Assembly: GCA_027858315.1 (NCBI GenBank)
Contig: JAQICV010000098.1
Span: 1-48,698, forward strand
Direction: 5' to 3'
Length of the DNA stretch: 48,698 nt
Source: Candidatus Woesearchaeota archaeon
Lineage (GTDB): Archaea > Nanobdellota > Nanobdellia > Woesearchaeales > UBA583
Shown here: positions 31,835 to 39,879 of the stretch, piece by piece
Position numbering within the stretch: position 1 is the first letter of the stretch
Layout: each line of letters opens with the position of its first letter
The notes under the pieces: model-generated
Told to the model about the DNA's origin: nothing
What the model saw: the letters and a program-made list of their open reading frames with translations, nothing else
Database searches by the model: none
Made by a program: the position numbers and the translations under genes

Positions 31835-32701
31835 TCATTTTTTATTTAACTTGTCAAGTGCATTTTTATTCTGGATTCTACCTTCATGAATAATATCCCT
31901 AATCCTATTCTCATAGTCTTTTTTATACTTCCCATAATCTCCTTTTTCACTCAAAGAAATATCTGCATCTTTAATACTTTCTTCAAGTTTTACTTTCTTC
32001 TCTTTATCCGAATTCATCCACGAAAAAAGAGCAATGAAAATAATAAAAATAAAAACAACTGGATCAATAAAATATCCTAAAAAACTATCTTGACCTGAAT
32101 TATATACATAAGCAAAGAACACAAGCAAGAATACAATTCCAATAGGAACTAAATCTATAAACATAAATACTACTCCCATAATTAAAAATGCAACTGCTAA
32201 AATAACATTCCACTGAGACTCAAAATTAAGTGGATTATAATCCCACCCAAAAATTCCTACCCCCATATAAAATAAAACACTTCCAAGTCCAATAACACCT
32301 ACCGTAAAATACATATAAGCACTATGATCTTTTCTCCACATATCCTTAAAGAAATCTTTTCCTAAAATTGAACCAACAATATACATAGTAAGTATTCCCA
32401 TTGTAAGGGCAGAAATACTAGGAAACATAAACATCATCATATCTCCAACCATCATCCCAGACTCAAGTTCAAAACTCACACCATAAAAAGAAGAAATCAA
32501 TGCAATAAGAATAATAATTGGCTTAATTGGTTTTTTAGTTTTCTTACTCTGAAAAATTTTAACATAAGATAAAGCCGTATACATTAAAGCGTAACTTAAA
32601 AGAAAGGGGAATAAAAACTGATAATAGTTACTATCCAAAAACACCCTATGGATCTCATTAAAATCAAAACTAGAAATGAAATCAGAAACGCTATCAACCA
32701 T
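31835..32701 (-). CDS. multi-spanning membrane protein with charged cytoplasmic tail
   Basis: At 288 residues this is the longest of the three paralogues. It has the same core as the 31175 protein (FPFLLSYALMYTALSYVKIF, SALTMGILTMYIVGSILGKD), two extra helices near 150-220, and a charged coiled-coil-like C-terminus (SEKGDYGKYKKDYENRIRDIIHEGRIQNKN). It lies 42 nt downstream of the 71-residue one-helix gene and 54 nt upstream of its paralogue on the same strand. I cannot name the family. Position after the type IV pilus platform genes suggests a membrane partner of that system. Confidence 0.7.
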   Translation of the reverse strand: MVDSVSDFISSFDFNEIHRVFLDSNYYQFLFPFLLSYALMYTALSYVKIFQSKKTKKPIKPIIILIALISSFYGVSFELESGMMVGDMMMFMFPSISALTMGILTMYIVGSILGKDFFKDMWRKDHSAYMYFTVGVIGLGSVLFYMGVGIFGWDYNPLNFESQWNVILAVAFLIMGVVFMFIDLVPIGIVFLLVFFAYVYNSGQDSFLGYFIDPVVFIFIIFIALFSWMNSDKEKKVKLEESIKDADISLSEKGDYGKYKKDYENRIRDIIHEGRIQNKNALDKLNKK

Positions 32702-32743
32702 AAAATTCTAAGATGAAAAGATTATATAAATCTTTCCACACAA

Positions 32744-32959
32744 TTACTTCTTTTTTTTAATATTAGCTAAAATTTGATCTTCTTCTTTTAAAACTTTTCC
32801 AACCATCTTAGCAATATTCACATCAATACTCTCAATGTGCCTTTGAGTCCTCATAACTAGCTTCAATGAATAAATCATAACAAGCATCATTGCAAGAATC
32901 GTCCAAAACATAACAAAAAACAAAAAATTAACATTATTTAAACTATCTACTAATACCAC
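32744..32959 (-). CDS. small single-helix membrane protein (GTG start)
   Basis: The 71-residue product begins at GTG and has one hydrophobic helix (FLFFVMFWTILAMMLVMIYSL) followed by a basic amphipathic helix ending in KEEDQILANIKKKK. No family recognised. It is the first gene of the unit containing the two multi-spanning paralogues and the lipoprotein. The next in-frame ATG (residue 17) would remove part of the membrane helix, so GTG is more likely. It could act as a small subunit of the membrane complex encoded downstream. Confidence 0.5.
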   Translation of the reverse strand: MVLVDSLNNVNFLFFVMFWTILAMMLVMIYSLKLVMRTQRHIESIDVNIAKMVGKVLKEEDQILANIKKKK

Positions 32960-33247
32960 AATAATAAATATTAATCAGATAATTATAAATGGATTTGTCT
33001 TAATCAATAAGTAATCAATAACTATAAACACTTTTTTTAAAACGGCCCAGAGGACACTAAAAATTTATTAAATAAATTTTTGAAGCATTTTGAGAAAGCT
33101 CAAAATTGATTCAAACCTATTTGAAATTTTTAATTTCAAATTGTTCAGAAATGCATTTTTAAATGCGACCAAAAAAATCTTAATTTTTTTGAGTATTTGG
33201 AACTAATTTCTCGCATCCTGGAAGGAGTGAGAATCTTCCTATAAAAA
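32960..33247. other. gene-free stretch with three perfect hairpins and a post-tRNA hairpin
   Basis: This 290-base stretch contains no coding frame. It holds ATTTTGAG-AAAG-CTCAAAAT (33087-33106), ATTTGAAATT-TTT-AATTTCAAAT (33119-33141) and GCATTT-TT-AAATGC (33153-33166), and on the complement a branched hairpin GGAA...TTCTC...TCCT/AGGA...GAGAA...TTCC (33199-33239) directly after tRNA-Arg. It probably terminates the tRNA and shields the membrane-protein unit downstream. Confidence 0.55.
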
Positions 33248-33322
33248 CGGCCCCAGGGAGATTCGAACTCCCGATCTACAGCTTAGGAGGCTATCGTCAT
33301 ATCCAGACTAGACCATAGGGCC
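33248..33322 (-). tRNA. tRNA-Arg (anticodon CCU)
   Basis: A 75-nt cloverleaf on the complement, acceptor stem GGCCCTA/TGGGGCC (one G-U pair), discriminator G. The anticodon stem ATAGC/GCTGT has loop CTCCTAA, anticodon CCT, reading AGG. The T arm is GGGAG-TTCGAAT-CTCCC. CCA is not encoded and there is no intron. It is lodged between the pilus platform genes and the membrane-protein unit. Confidence 0.95.
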
Positions 33323-33404
33323 AATATAATAGAATATATATAAGTAATTAAAAAGCTATTAAAAACTTATCTCATAAAAATAAAAATAATAAAAATAGTA
33401 AAAA

Positions 33405-34241
33405 CTATATGAAGAAGAAAAATGTCACAAACACTGAAATTACTAAAGCTACTACATGAGGTGCTCCATTGATAATATTATTATCTTGCATAAGTCCAAA
33501 CAAAAATCCAGACAAGATAGCCAGTTCATAAGAAAGTAGAGTAAGTAAAGATAAAAAAGTCTCAATTTTTCCATCTGAAACTCCTCCAGCACCAGGATTA
33601 ATAGTCTCAGTAATTCCAACAAATAAATATTTATACACCATAACAATAATCACTAAAAAAATAATAAATGAAATATATCCAGTAAAAGTATTAGATGCTA
33701 AATTACTTCTCCTCTCTTTAGTTCTCAAATTTTCATTACCAATTTTTAAAGAAAGCTCTCTTAAAATTTTCTCAACATGTCCACCAATCTTTCTTGCTTC
33801 AATAACTAAATATAAATCTCTCTTCAAAGTAGAACTACCAATATTTTTTGCAAAGTTAATCATAGCAACATCAAAATCTATTCCCCAAGAGATTTGATTG
33901 AAAAGTTTTTTTACATCCTCATTCAAAACACCATATTCATTATTAACTGTATTTTTAATCGAAGAAATAAGATCCATTCCAGATTCAACATTATCTACAA
34001 TATCTCTTAAAAATCTTGGAATAACTTGCATTTTAGATTCAACTCTCTTTAAACCATACAAACTAAGAAATAAATAAGGTGTCAAAAAAATAATGAAAGG
34101 TAAAACTAAAAAGATATTTACATAAACTGGAGAAGTAATATTTGTTAAAGAATATCTAATCGCAAAAAAAAAACCTAGAAAAGTTAATACAAGTAAAACA
34201 TACCTAATAATTTCCTCTCCACTAATATTTTGTAATTTCAT
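33405..34241 (-). CDS. type II/IV secretion platform protein (T2SF/ArlJ-like), C-terminal half
   Basis: The polytopic platform protein of type IV pili and archaella organises pilin insertion. This 278-residue protein has two N-terminal helices, a cytoplasmic T2SF helical domain (FLRDIVDNVESGMDLISSIKNTVNNEYG, then DVAMINFAKNIGSSTLKRDLYLVIEARKIGGHVEKILRELS) and three C-terminal helices. Archaeal ArlJ/PilC-type proteins usually join two such units in one chain of about 550 residues; here the other unit is the 330-residue gene upstream, overlapping by 20 nt. The pair therefore resembles TadB/TadC. Confidence 0.9.
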   Translation of the reverse strand: MKLQNISGEEIIRYVLLVLTFLGFFFAIRYSLTNITSPVYVNIFLVLPFIIFLTPYLFLSLYGLKRVESKMQVIPRFLRDIVDNVESGMDLISSIKNTVNNEYGVLNEDVKKLFNQISWGIDFDVAMINFAKNIGSSTLKRDLYLVIEARKIGGHVEKILRELSLKIGNENLRTKERRSNLASNTFTGYISFIIFLVIIVMVYKYLFVGITETINPGAGGVSDGKIETFLSLLTLLSYELAILSGFLFGLMQDNNIINGAPHVVALVISVFVTFFFFI

Positions 34242-35214
34242 TTTTAATTGGTTTTAACCTCGAATATAAAGGCTTCGAATAATACACTAACATCATAAAT
34301 GCGCCATAAAACAAAGGCAAAAATACAAGTAAAGCGAAAATATACATAACTACGCTACCGCTATCCGAACTACCAGCTCCCCATTGAGTAGAAGTAATAT
34401 TTACTAAATTCAAAATAGTAGTCATAATAGTATAAAACAATGGAGAAATTAAAAGAACTACAACATAAACTTGTGAATAAATAAGAAGAGTATCAATAGT
34501 TTTCTTTTCAATAGCATCAATCTCAATATTCAAATTATTTAACTTCCTATCCAAATAATTGTAAATATTACCTCCAGAATTAGAAATCGTAACTAAATCA
34601 TTCATCAAATCAGCAAGCTCTCTTGATGGACATGAGGCCATTGCCTCCCTAATAGAACTATGAATATCATAACCCAAAACAGTAGAATAATATCTAATTT
34701 TTTCAAACTCTATCCTAATCTCTTTGTAAATCAAAAAATCACCAATAATCTCAACAATTTTTGACAATGAAAGTTCTTTTGCTAAAATTTTCATATAAGG
34801 TAACAAATAAGGCATAGATGCATTAATTTCTTGACCTCGATTATTAGAAGTCACAATTGGAAAATTATAAAAAAAGATACCCATAAGAGATACAGCTAAA
34901 ACACCTCCAAAAAAAACAACTTGAGTAAACTCAGGCCTAATAAAAATATTAGCAAAAGTCATAATAAAAACTAAAACAATCATTAAAATCAAACTAAAAA
35001 GAATAGCAAAGAAATATTCTTCAGGAATAAGTCTTAAATTTGCTTTTCTTAAAACTCCTTCATAACGAATATTATAAAAATTTCTATAAAAAAAATCTTT
35101 AAAATTCTTCTTTGAGAAAAAAAATCTCCCAAAATTACGATATAAAAAATGTACATAAAACTCAATAAAAGACTCATTCATAATCCCTTTAGAATCATTA
35201 TTTTTGAGTTTCAT
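34222..35214 (-). CDS. type II/IV secretion platform protein (T2SF/ArlJ-like), N-terminal half
   Basis: The 330-residue polytopic protein carries a T2SF cytoplasmic domain after two membrane helices: MPYLLPYMKILAKELSLSKIVEIIGDF, then SSIREAMASCPSRELADLMNDLVTISNSGGNIYNYLDRKL. Three helices follow, and the protein ends in a basic segment KPLYSRLKPIKNEITKY. A GAGGT lies 5 nt before its ATG, inside the end of the ATPase gene, which it overlaps by 17 nt. It is immediately followed by the second platform gene. Together they should form the inner-membrane base driven by the ATPase. Confidence 0.9.
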   Translation of the reverse strand: MKLKNNDSKGIMNESFIEFYVHFLYRNFGRFFFSKKNFKDFFYRNFYNIRYEGVLRKANLRLIPEEYFFAILFSLILMIVLVFIMTFANIFIRPEFTQVVFFGGVLAVSLMGIFFYNFPIVTSNNRGQEINASMPYLLPYMKILAKELSLSKIVEIIGDFLIYKEIRIEFEKIRYYSTVLGYDIHSSIREAMASCPSRELADLMNDLVTISNSGGNIYNYLDRKLNNLNIEIDAIEKKTIDTLLIYSQVYVVVLLISPLFYTIMTTILNLVNITSTQWGAGSSDSGSVVMYIFALLVFLPLFYGAFMMLVYYSKPLYSRLKPIKNEITKY

Positions 35215-37168
35215 CTTCTACCTCTTTCACAAATCCTTCCATGTATTCAAAAATAGCTTTCGGATCCTTATAATAAGCCCTAATTATATGACTAACTTCC
35301 CTGAATTCCAAAATTTTATTTTTACTCATGAAATCTAAAATTCTTCTTCTTTTCTCAATCTCTGCCCAAATGGAATCCTCTTCACCACCACGACTCTCAA
35401 GCAAACTAGAAATCAAAGCAGAATTTTCTTTATATGAAAAAACATCTTCCATTGGAACATACTTTACAAACTCATTAATTAAAAAATGATCTTTTTTAGT
35501 TTCATAATCTACAATTTCTACAACTGAATTAACTCTCCTTACAACATTATCTTTAACCTTTACAGTTTTCATAAAAATAACAATATCAAGCTCAGTAAGA
35601 AGCTGTTTAGGAAGATTAATTGGCGCAATAGTCATACGATTAACTAAATCATTAAACTTGTCTGCATGAACCGTACCTAAACCAGCATGTCCTGTAGCCA
35701 TTCCTTGGAATAAAATTGCAGCTTCAGCACCTCTAACTTCTCCTACAATAATATAATCTGGTCTCTCCCTTAAAGATGCTTTAAGTAAATCAAACATCGT
35801 AACTTGTCCTTTCTCATTACCTTCCTTTGAAATTAAAGGCAACCAATGTTCATGAGGAAGATTAATCTCAGGAGTATCTTCAATAGATACAATTTTTGCA
35901 GTAGGAGGTACAAATAATGAAAGAGCATTCAAAATTGTAGTCTTACCAGTAGCAGTTCCACCTGAAATCAAAAGTGATTTTTTATTCTCAACTGCAATCC
36001 ATAAATATGCAAGTAAAAACGAAGGCATTGTACCAAACTCCATTAAGTGTAGTGGTGTAAAAGGTTCTACTCTAAACTTCCTTATAGTAAATGAAGAACC
36101 CTTCTCTGAAACCTCTTTACCATAAATAGCCTCAACCCTTGAACCATCAGTTAAAGCTCCTTGTAAAATTGGCCTAGACAAAGAAACTTCTTGATTAGAT
36201 TTCTGTGCAAGCTTCACAATAAAAGAATTTAATTTTTTCAAATCAGTGAACTTTCTACTAACTTCAAGTGGACCATATTTCAAATGATTAATGAAAATTG
36301 GAATTCCCAAACCATCACAAGAAATATCTTCAATAAATTGATCATGCATCATAGGTTCAATCATTTCTAAACCTAAGAAATCCCTCTCCAAATAATAAAC
36401 TACTTTACCAAACTGCTCCTCAGTAAGTTTAATTTTATATTTAGAACAAAGTTTCTTAGTTCCATTAATAATAATGTCCCTACTATTTGTCCCAACATTA
36501 TCAAATGCAACTTTCTCAAAAACATAAATAAAAGCTTTTTTCAACTCCGCAATCACATCAAGTTCTTCTTCAGATAATTCAGGTTCAATCACATGATAAA
36601 TAATTTTTTGCTCAACATCATCATATTTAATCTCAACATAAGATAAACCGTATAACTTATATTTTTCATCAACACCAGTATAATTTAAAGGTTCCCAATC
36701 AGTAGCTGAAGTCTTAATCATATTATCTGGAATCTTAGATAACTGATGAGACTTAGTAGATTTTGTTAAATCTTCTGAAAGACCATCATTATCATCAATG
36801 GAATCAGGATTAATATAATTCTTAGCAATAATATTAATTGGAGCCCCACTACCTTGATCACCAATAACATTTATCCTTGAACCCATATTTTGTTGAAAAT
36901 TATTTGGTTGCATACCATAATTACCCCCAAATTGATTATTATAATTTTGAAGAGATTGAGAATTTTGTTGATTTGCTTCATTTTCTCCATTCTCCAAAGA
37001 AGGATCACCACCGTTAGGTACTGCGCCTTGTTGAGACTGAACTGCAATCAAATTATTCAGAGGAATAAATTCAGATTTATTTTGTAAAAACTTATCAAAC
37101 TCTACATTATTATTAGAATAGCTCTTTTTTGCTTTTTGCATAATTTGATTAAGTTTTTTTTGATCCAT
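35198..37168 (-). CDS. type II/IV secretion system ATPase (ArlI/TadA-like)
   Basis: Hexameric ATPase that powers pilus or archaellum assembly. Numbered from an upstream TTG codon (M1), with ATG at residue 4 (37168) preferred, it shows an Asn/Gln-rich disordered N-terminus (about 20-150), a specificity domain, then Walker A GGTATGKTT (406-414), Asp box SIEDTPE (431-437), Walker B YIIVGEVRGAEA (475-486) and His box TGHAGLGTVHAD (495-506). All catalytic motifs are present. Length (about 656) exceeds the usual 500-550 because of the low-complexity N-terminus. It sits between the minor pilins and the two platform genes, the standard order. Confidence 0.95.
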   Translation of the reverse strand: MDQKKLNQIMQKAKKSYSNNNVEFDKFLQNKSEFIPLNNLIAVQSQQGAVPNGGDPSLENGENEANQQNSQSLQNYNNQFGGNYGMQPNNFQQNMGSRINVIGDQGSGAPINIIAKNYINPDSIDDNDGLSEDLTKSTKSHQLSKIPDNMIKTSATDWEPLNYTGVDEKYKLYGLSYVEIKYDDVEQKIIYHVIEPELSEEELDVIAELKKAFIYVFEKVAFDNVGTNSRDIIINGTKKLCSKYKIKLTEEQFGKVVYYLERDFLGLEMIEPMMHDQFIEDISCDGLGIPIFINHLKYGPLEVSRKFTDLKKLNSFIVKLAQKSNQEVSLSRPILQGALTDGSRVEAIYGKEVSEKGSSFTIRKFRVEPFTPLHLMEFGTMPSFLLAYLWIAVENKKSLLISGGTATGKTTILNALSLFVPPTAKIVSIEDTPEINLPHEHWLPLISKEGNEKGQVTMFDLLKASLRERPDYIIVGEVRGAEAAILFQGMATGHAGLGTVHADKFNDLVNRMTIAPINLPKQLLTELDIVIFMKTVKVKDNVVRRVNSVVEIVDYETKKDHFLINEFVKYVPMEDVFSYKENSALISSLLESRGGEEDSIWAEIEKRRRILDFMSKNKILEFREVSHIIRAYYKDPKAIFEYMEGFVKEVEDETQK

Positions 37169-37170
37169 TT

Positions 37171-37554
37171 TTAACAAATAAATGAGCTTGAATAATTATA
37201 ACCTTCATAACGATAATCAATGTGATAATCATAATGAGTATAATTAAGTAAACTCCAATTTCCACTAGGAGGAATAATAGTGTTATTAGTAATTGTAAGA
37301 TTACATAAATAACCATAACTTATACAATAACTCTCGAGATCATTTTCAAACTCAAGATACCTAGAGTCTATATAAGTTCCATTACTAAATTTACCAACCT
37401 TACAAGTCTCATAAACTATATTGTTCAATAAATTAAATTTGCCTGATTTTACTATATAAGTATTCTCTGTCTCTATAGAATAAATAAAAATTAAAAGTAA
37501 AAGTAAAAACAAAGATGAAAGAAGAAACAGCTGAGATTTCTTATTTTTTATCAT
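37171..37554 (-). CDS. minor pilin-like protein, Tyr/Asn-rich
   Basis: The 127-residue protein opens with MIKNKKSQLFLLSSLFLLLLLIFIYSIETENTY, a class III-like signal with NKKSQ before the hydrophobic helix. The extracellular part has four Cys and is rich in Tyr, Asn and Ser, with several N-x-S/T sequons (NLTIT, NYSSS), so N-glycosylation is plausible. It is adjacent to the next pilin gene without spacing and ends just before the ATPase ATG. Probably a minor subunit. Confidence 0.75.
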   Translation of the reverse strand: MIKNKKSQLFLLSSLFLLLLLIFIYSIETENTYIVKSGKFNLLNNIVYETCKVGKFSNGTYIDSRYLEFENDLESYCISYGYLCNLTITNNTIIPPSGNWSLLNYTHYDYHIDYRYEGYNYSSSFIC

Positions 37555-37962
37555 TTAATAACACACTCCTATCCTAAAAGTTCTAAATTCAGAAACAGTG
37601 TTATTCTCAATTGAAATCACTCTCTCAGCAAAATCTTTAAAATCACCATCACAAGAATACAAACTCTCACTCAAAGTTCCATTACTAATACTAAAATCAT
37701 AATCAGAAATCGAAGAATTTAAAACTAATTCAAATTTAGACCAATCCTCAGATTTTGTATCAGTAGTCAAATCTTCAAGCATAATAATATCCCTAAAAGT
37801 CTCAGAATAATATATCGAATCAGCAATAGTATCAACATTTTTCTGATAATTTAACTCCGAAGATAATGAAGGTTTTACAACTAAAAAAACAATAGTTCCT
37901 AAAAATAATAATAAAATAAAAGAAGACTCAACAACAGTAATTTGCGATTTATTAAACTTCAT
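37555..37962 (-). CDS. minor pilin-like protein
   Basis: The frame begins at ATG 37968, but GAGGT lies 6 nt before the second ATG (37962), so MKFNKSQITVVESSFILLLFL is the likely start. It has a short basic leader with NKSQ, then E and a hydrophobic helix, the class III prepilin pattern with the conserved acidic residue near +5. The 135-residue product has a small extracellular head with two Cys and N-x-S sequons. It overlaps the upstream pilin gene slightly. Role as minor pilin inferred from order and signal. Confidence 0.78.
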   Translation of the reverse strand: MKFNKSQITVVESSFILLLFLGTIVFLVVKPSLSSELNYQKNVDTIADSIYYSETFRDIIMLEDLTTDTKSEDWSKFELVLNSSISDYDFSISNGTLSESLYSCDGDFKDFAERVISIENNTVSEFRTFRIGVCY

Positions 37963-38471
37963 TTCCATACCTCAACAAAAACAATAACAGGTTCAGAATT
38001 ATAGTTAGAAAAACAACTATTCATCGAAGAATAAACTCCCAAATTATCACTAGAAATACCAAAATTCAAATAAGTGGAATTACTACTTAAACCTTTAATC
38101 ATAATATTTAAATTCGAATCATCTAAACCTAAAACATCAAGAATACTATGATAATTCACATCATTAAATTCTGCAATTTTTAAAGAATCCAAAGAATAAT
38201 TACTTGAAGATCTAAGCCCTAAAAAATTAACATTATAAATGTCTAATTCCCAATTCACAGGATTACCATTAGTATTAACCAAAAAAAAACATAAATCCCT
38301 CGAATCAATTTCAATCTCAGAATAAATGACAGTCTTTTCAAAATTACTACTATATGAACTATAACTAGAATAAATAACAAAAAAAAACATAAAAAAAACT
38401 AATATTGCAAAAACAAAATCTATTTGCAAATAACCTTTTTTATTTAAACGACAAATCAATTTTTGAGACAT
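37959..38471 (-). CDS. minor pilin-like protein
   Basis: The 170-residue protein starts MSQKLICRLNKKGYLQIDFVFAILVFFMFFFVIYSSY, with LNKKGYLQIDF corresponding to a class III signal with the cleavage region KKG|YLQID and the acidic residue near +5. The head is beta-rich, Ser/Asn-rich, and has sequons. It ends with VIVFVEVWK, overlapping the next pilin start by ten bases. It belongs to the pilin string between the major pilin and the ATPase. Confidence 0.75.
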   Translation of the reverse strand: MSQKLICRLNKKGYLQIDFVFAILVFFMFFFVIYSSYSSYSSNFEKTVIYSEIEIDSRDLCFFLVNTNGNPVNWELDIYNVNFLGLRSSSNYSLDSLKIAEFNDVNYHSILDVLGLDDSNLNIMIKGLSSNSTYLNFGISSDNLGVYSSMNSCFSNYNSEPVIVFVEVWK

Positions 38472-38910
38472 TTTTATTATTTTTAAAAATTAAAAAATAC
38501 GACCCAGGAAGAAGAGTCATATTACTAGAAAAATTATACCCACTACTTAAGTTAAAATAAATCTGTTCAGCATCATTACTATTTGTATGACATAAACCAT
38601 TATAACAATAATCAGTTCCAAGATAATCAATCAAAGATCGATAATGAATTGTATTGCCCTCCACAACAACACTACCTTTACTAAAAGAAATCCCCATACC
38701 AAAACTTTGACCTTCAAATTTTTGTACTTGATTAGTTTTTTGAATTAAATTATTAAAATAAATTTCCATATTATTATAATCATTTTTTGCAACACTATCC
38801 TCAATAGTACTCTTAGAAAATTGGTAAGCAATAATTGAAGTCGTAACAACTAAAAGAGTAATCAAAACAAATGAAGTAATTTCAGTAACACCTTTCTTAT
38901 GTAAAAACAT
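38440..38910 (-). CDS. minor pilin-like protein
   Basis: The frame allows ATG at 38922, but MFLHKKGVTEITSFVLITLLVVTTS from 38910 has the better prepilin signal: HKKG|VTEITSF with glutamate near +3 and an unbroken hydrophobic helix. The 156-residue product has an extracellular head with two Cys (YCYNGLC) and N-x-S/T sequons. It overlaps the following pilin gene by 32 nt. Probable minor pilin of the same fibre. Confidence 0.75.
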   Translation of the reverse strand: MFLHKKGVTEITSFVLITLLVVTTSIIAYQFSKSTIEDSVAKNDYNNMEIYFNNLIQKTNQVQKFEGQSFGMGISFSKGSVVVEGNTIHYRSLIDYLGTDYCYNGLCHTNSNDAEQIYFNLSSGYNFSSNMTLLPGSYFLIFKNNKNVSKIDLSFK

Positions 38911-38951
38911 ATTAAAATACATCCCAACAACTATTAAAAATCTATGTGTAA

Positions 38952-39365
38952 TTAATTAGTAACACTAATGCAAGAACCATTAAAACTATAAATTGAACTA
39001 AAGCCAAAACTAACATTATAAACTGAGCAAAAATTTGGACCCAAAGTACTAATATTAACTTCAACAATTTCCCCATTTTGCGCATAAGAACTATGAATAA
39101 AATTATCTTGTAAAATCACTTCCAAATTATTTGAAAAAAAATCAACATACTCCAAACTAGAACCATTATAAACTACAACATTCAAAAGCTCACTACGAAA
39201 ATTAGACATAGACTTAATCATTGCTGCTTTCTCTGAAAGAATTATCATATCTTCTTTAGAACTATTATAATAACCAAAAGAAAAAGACAAAACCAGAATA
39301 CACAAAATAATAATTAAAGAAAATGTTGCAAAAGATGCAACACCTTTCTTACTAAAATTGTTCAT
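38952..39365 (-). CDS. minor pilin-like protein
   Basis: The 137-residue product begins MNNFSKKGVASFATFSLIIILCILVLSF, with SKKG|VASFATF as class III cleavage region followed by a hydrophobic helix. The head is short, with two Cys near the end (FCSVYNVSF, GSCISV) and several N-x-S/T sequons. It begins two bases after the major pilin stop codon and should be cotranscribed with it. Confidence 0.75.
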   Translation of the reverse strand: MNNFSKKGVASFATFSLIIILCILVLSFSFGYYNSSKEDMIILSEKAAMIKSMSNFRSELLNVVVYNGSSLEYVDFFSNNLEVILQDNFIHSSYAQNGEIVEVNISTLGPNFCSVYNVSFGFSSIYSFNGSCISVTN

Positions 39366-39367
39366 AA

Positions 39368-39784
39368 TTAATTACTTACAATCTCAGACTCTCTGTAAAT
39401 TGCTTCATCAGTCTTAATAACAACTGTTACTTTTGCACCTGTATCAATTCCACAAGTTGTTAAAGTGTAACCTGAAGTATTAATTCCTGGAGTGATTGAA
39501 ACATCAGTTCCCCCTGTTGCCGTAGGACATTCACTAATTGAAATATCTGCAGTTACCGCATTAGTACTAGGATTCTTCAAAAAAACGATTGCATCAGCAG
39601 AAGAATTTTGAACCATCTCTACTGTAATACCAGAGGATGTTGCACTTTGCTCATCAACACCAGCCATTAAACCACTGTTATATGTTTGGAACCATTGTTG
39701 GAAACCAACTACAGCTACAACAGCTACTACTAAAAGTAGAGCAGTTGCAACAACTGGACTTATTGCTTTTTTATTAAATACCAT
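39368..39784 (-). CDS. major type IV pilin (archaeal Pilin_N family)
   Basis: The 138-residue protein starts MVFNKKAISPVVATALLLVVAVVAVVGF, the classic archaeal pilin N-terminus (Pilin_N/DUF1628) with cleavage expected between K6 and A7 and the invariant SPVVA. The head is Thr/Ser/Ala-rich, almost free of charged residues and contains two Cys; it looks like the abundant structural subunit. It is the first gene of the pilin string and has its own promoter: on the complement an AT palindrome AGTATA-TTTTT-TATACT (39800-39816) overlaps the TATA region. Separate promotion fits high expression. Confidence 0.92.
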   Translation of the reverse strand: MVFNKKAISPVVATALLLVVAVVAVVGFQQWFQTYNSGLMAGVDEQSATSSGITVEMVQNSSADAIVFLKNPSTNAVTADISISECPTATGGTDVSITPGINTSGYTLTTCGIDTGAKVTVVIKTDEAIYRESEIVSN

Positions 39785-39879
39785 TTTTTGAAATTTAGAT
39801 AGTATAAAAAATATACTACTTGTAATTAAGTTTTCGAAAGAATGTAATATATAAATTTATTGTCATTGAAAAGTAGAAA

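Noticed and set aside
33087-33166. Three hairpins as a small CRISPR-like array
   Set aside because: The hairpins differ in sequence and there are no regular spacers.
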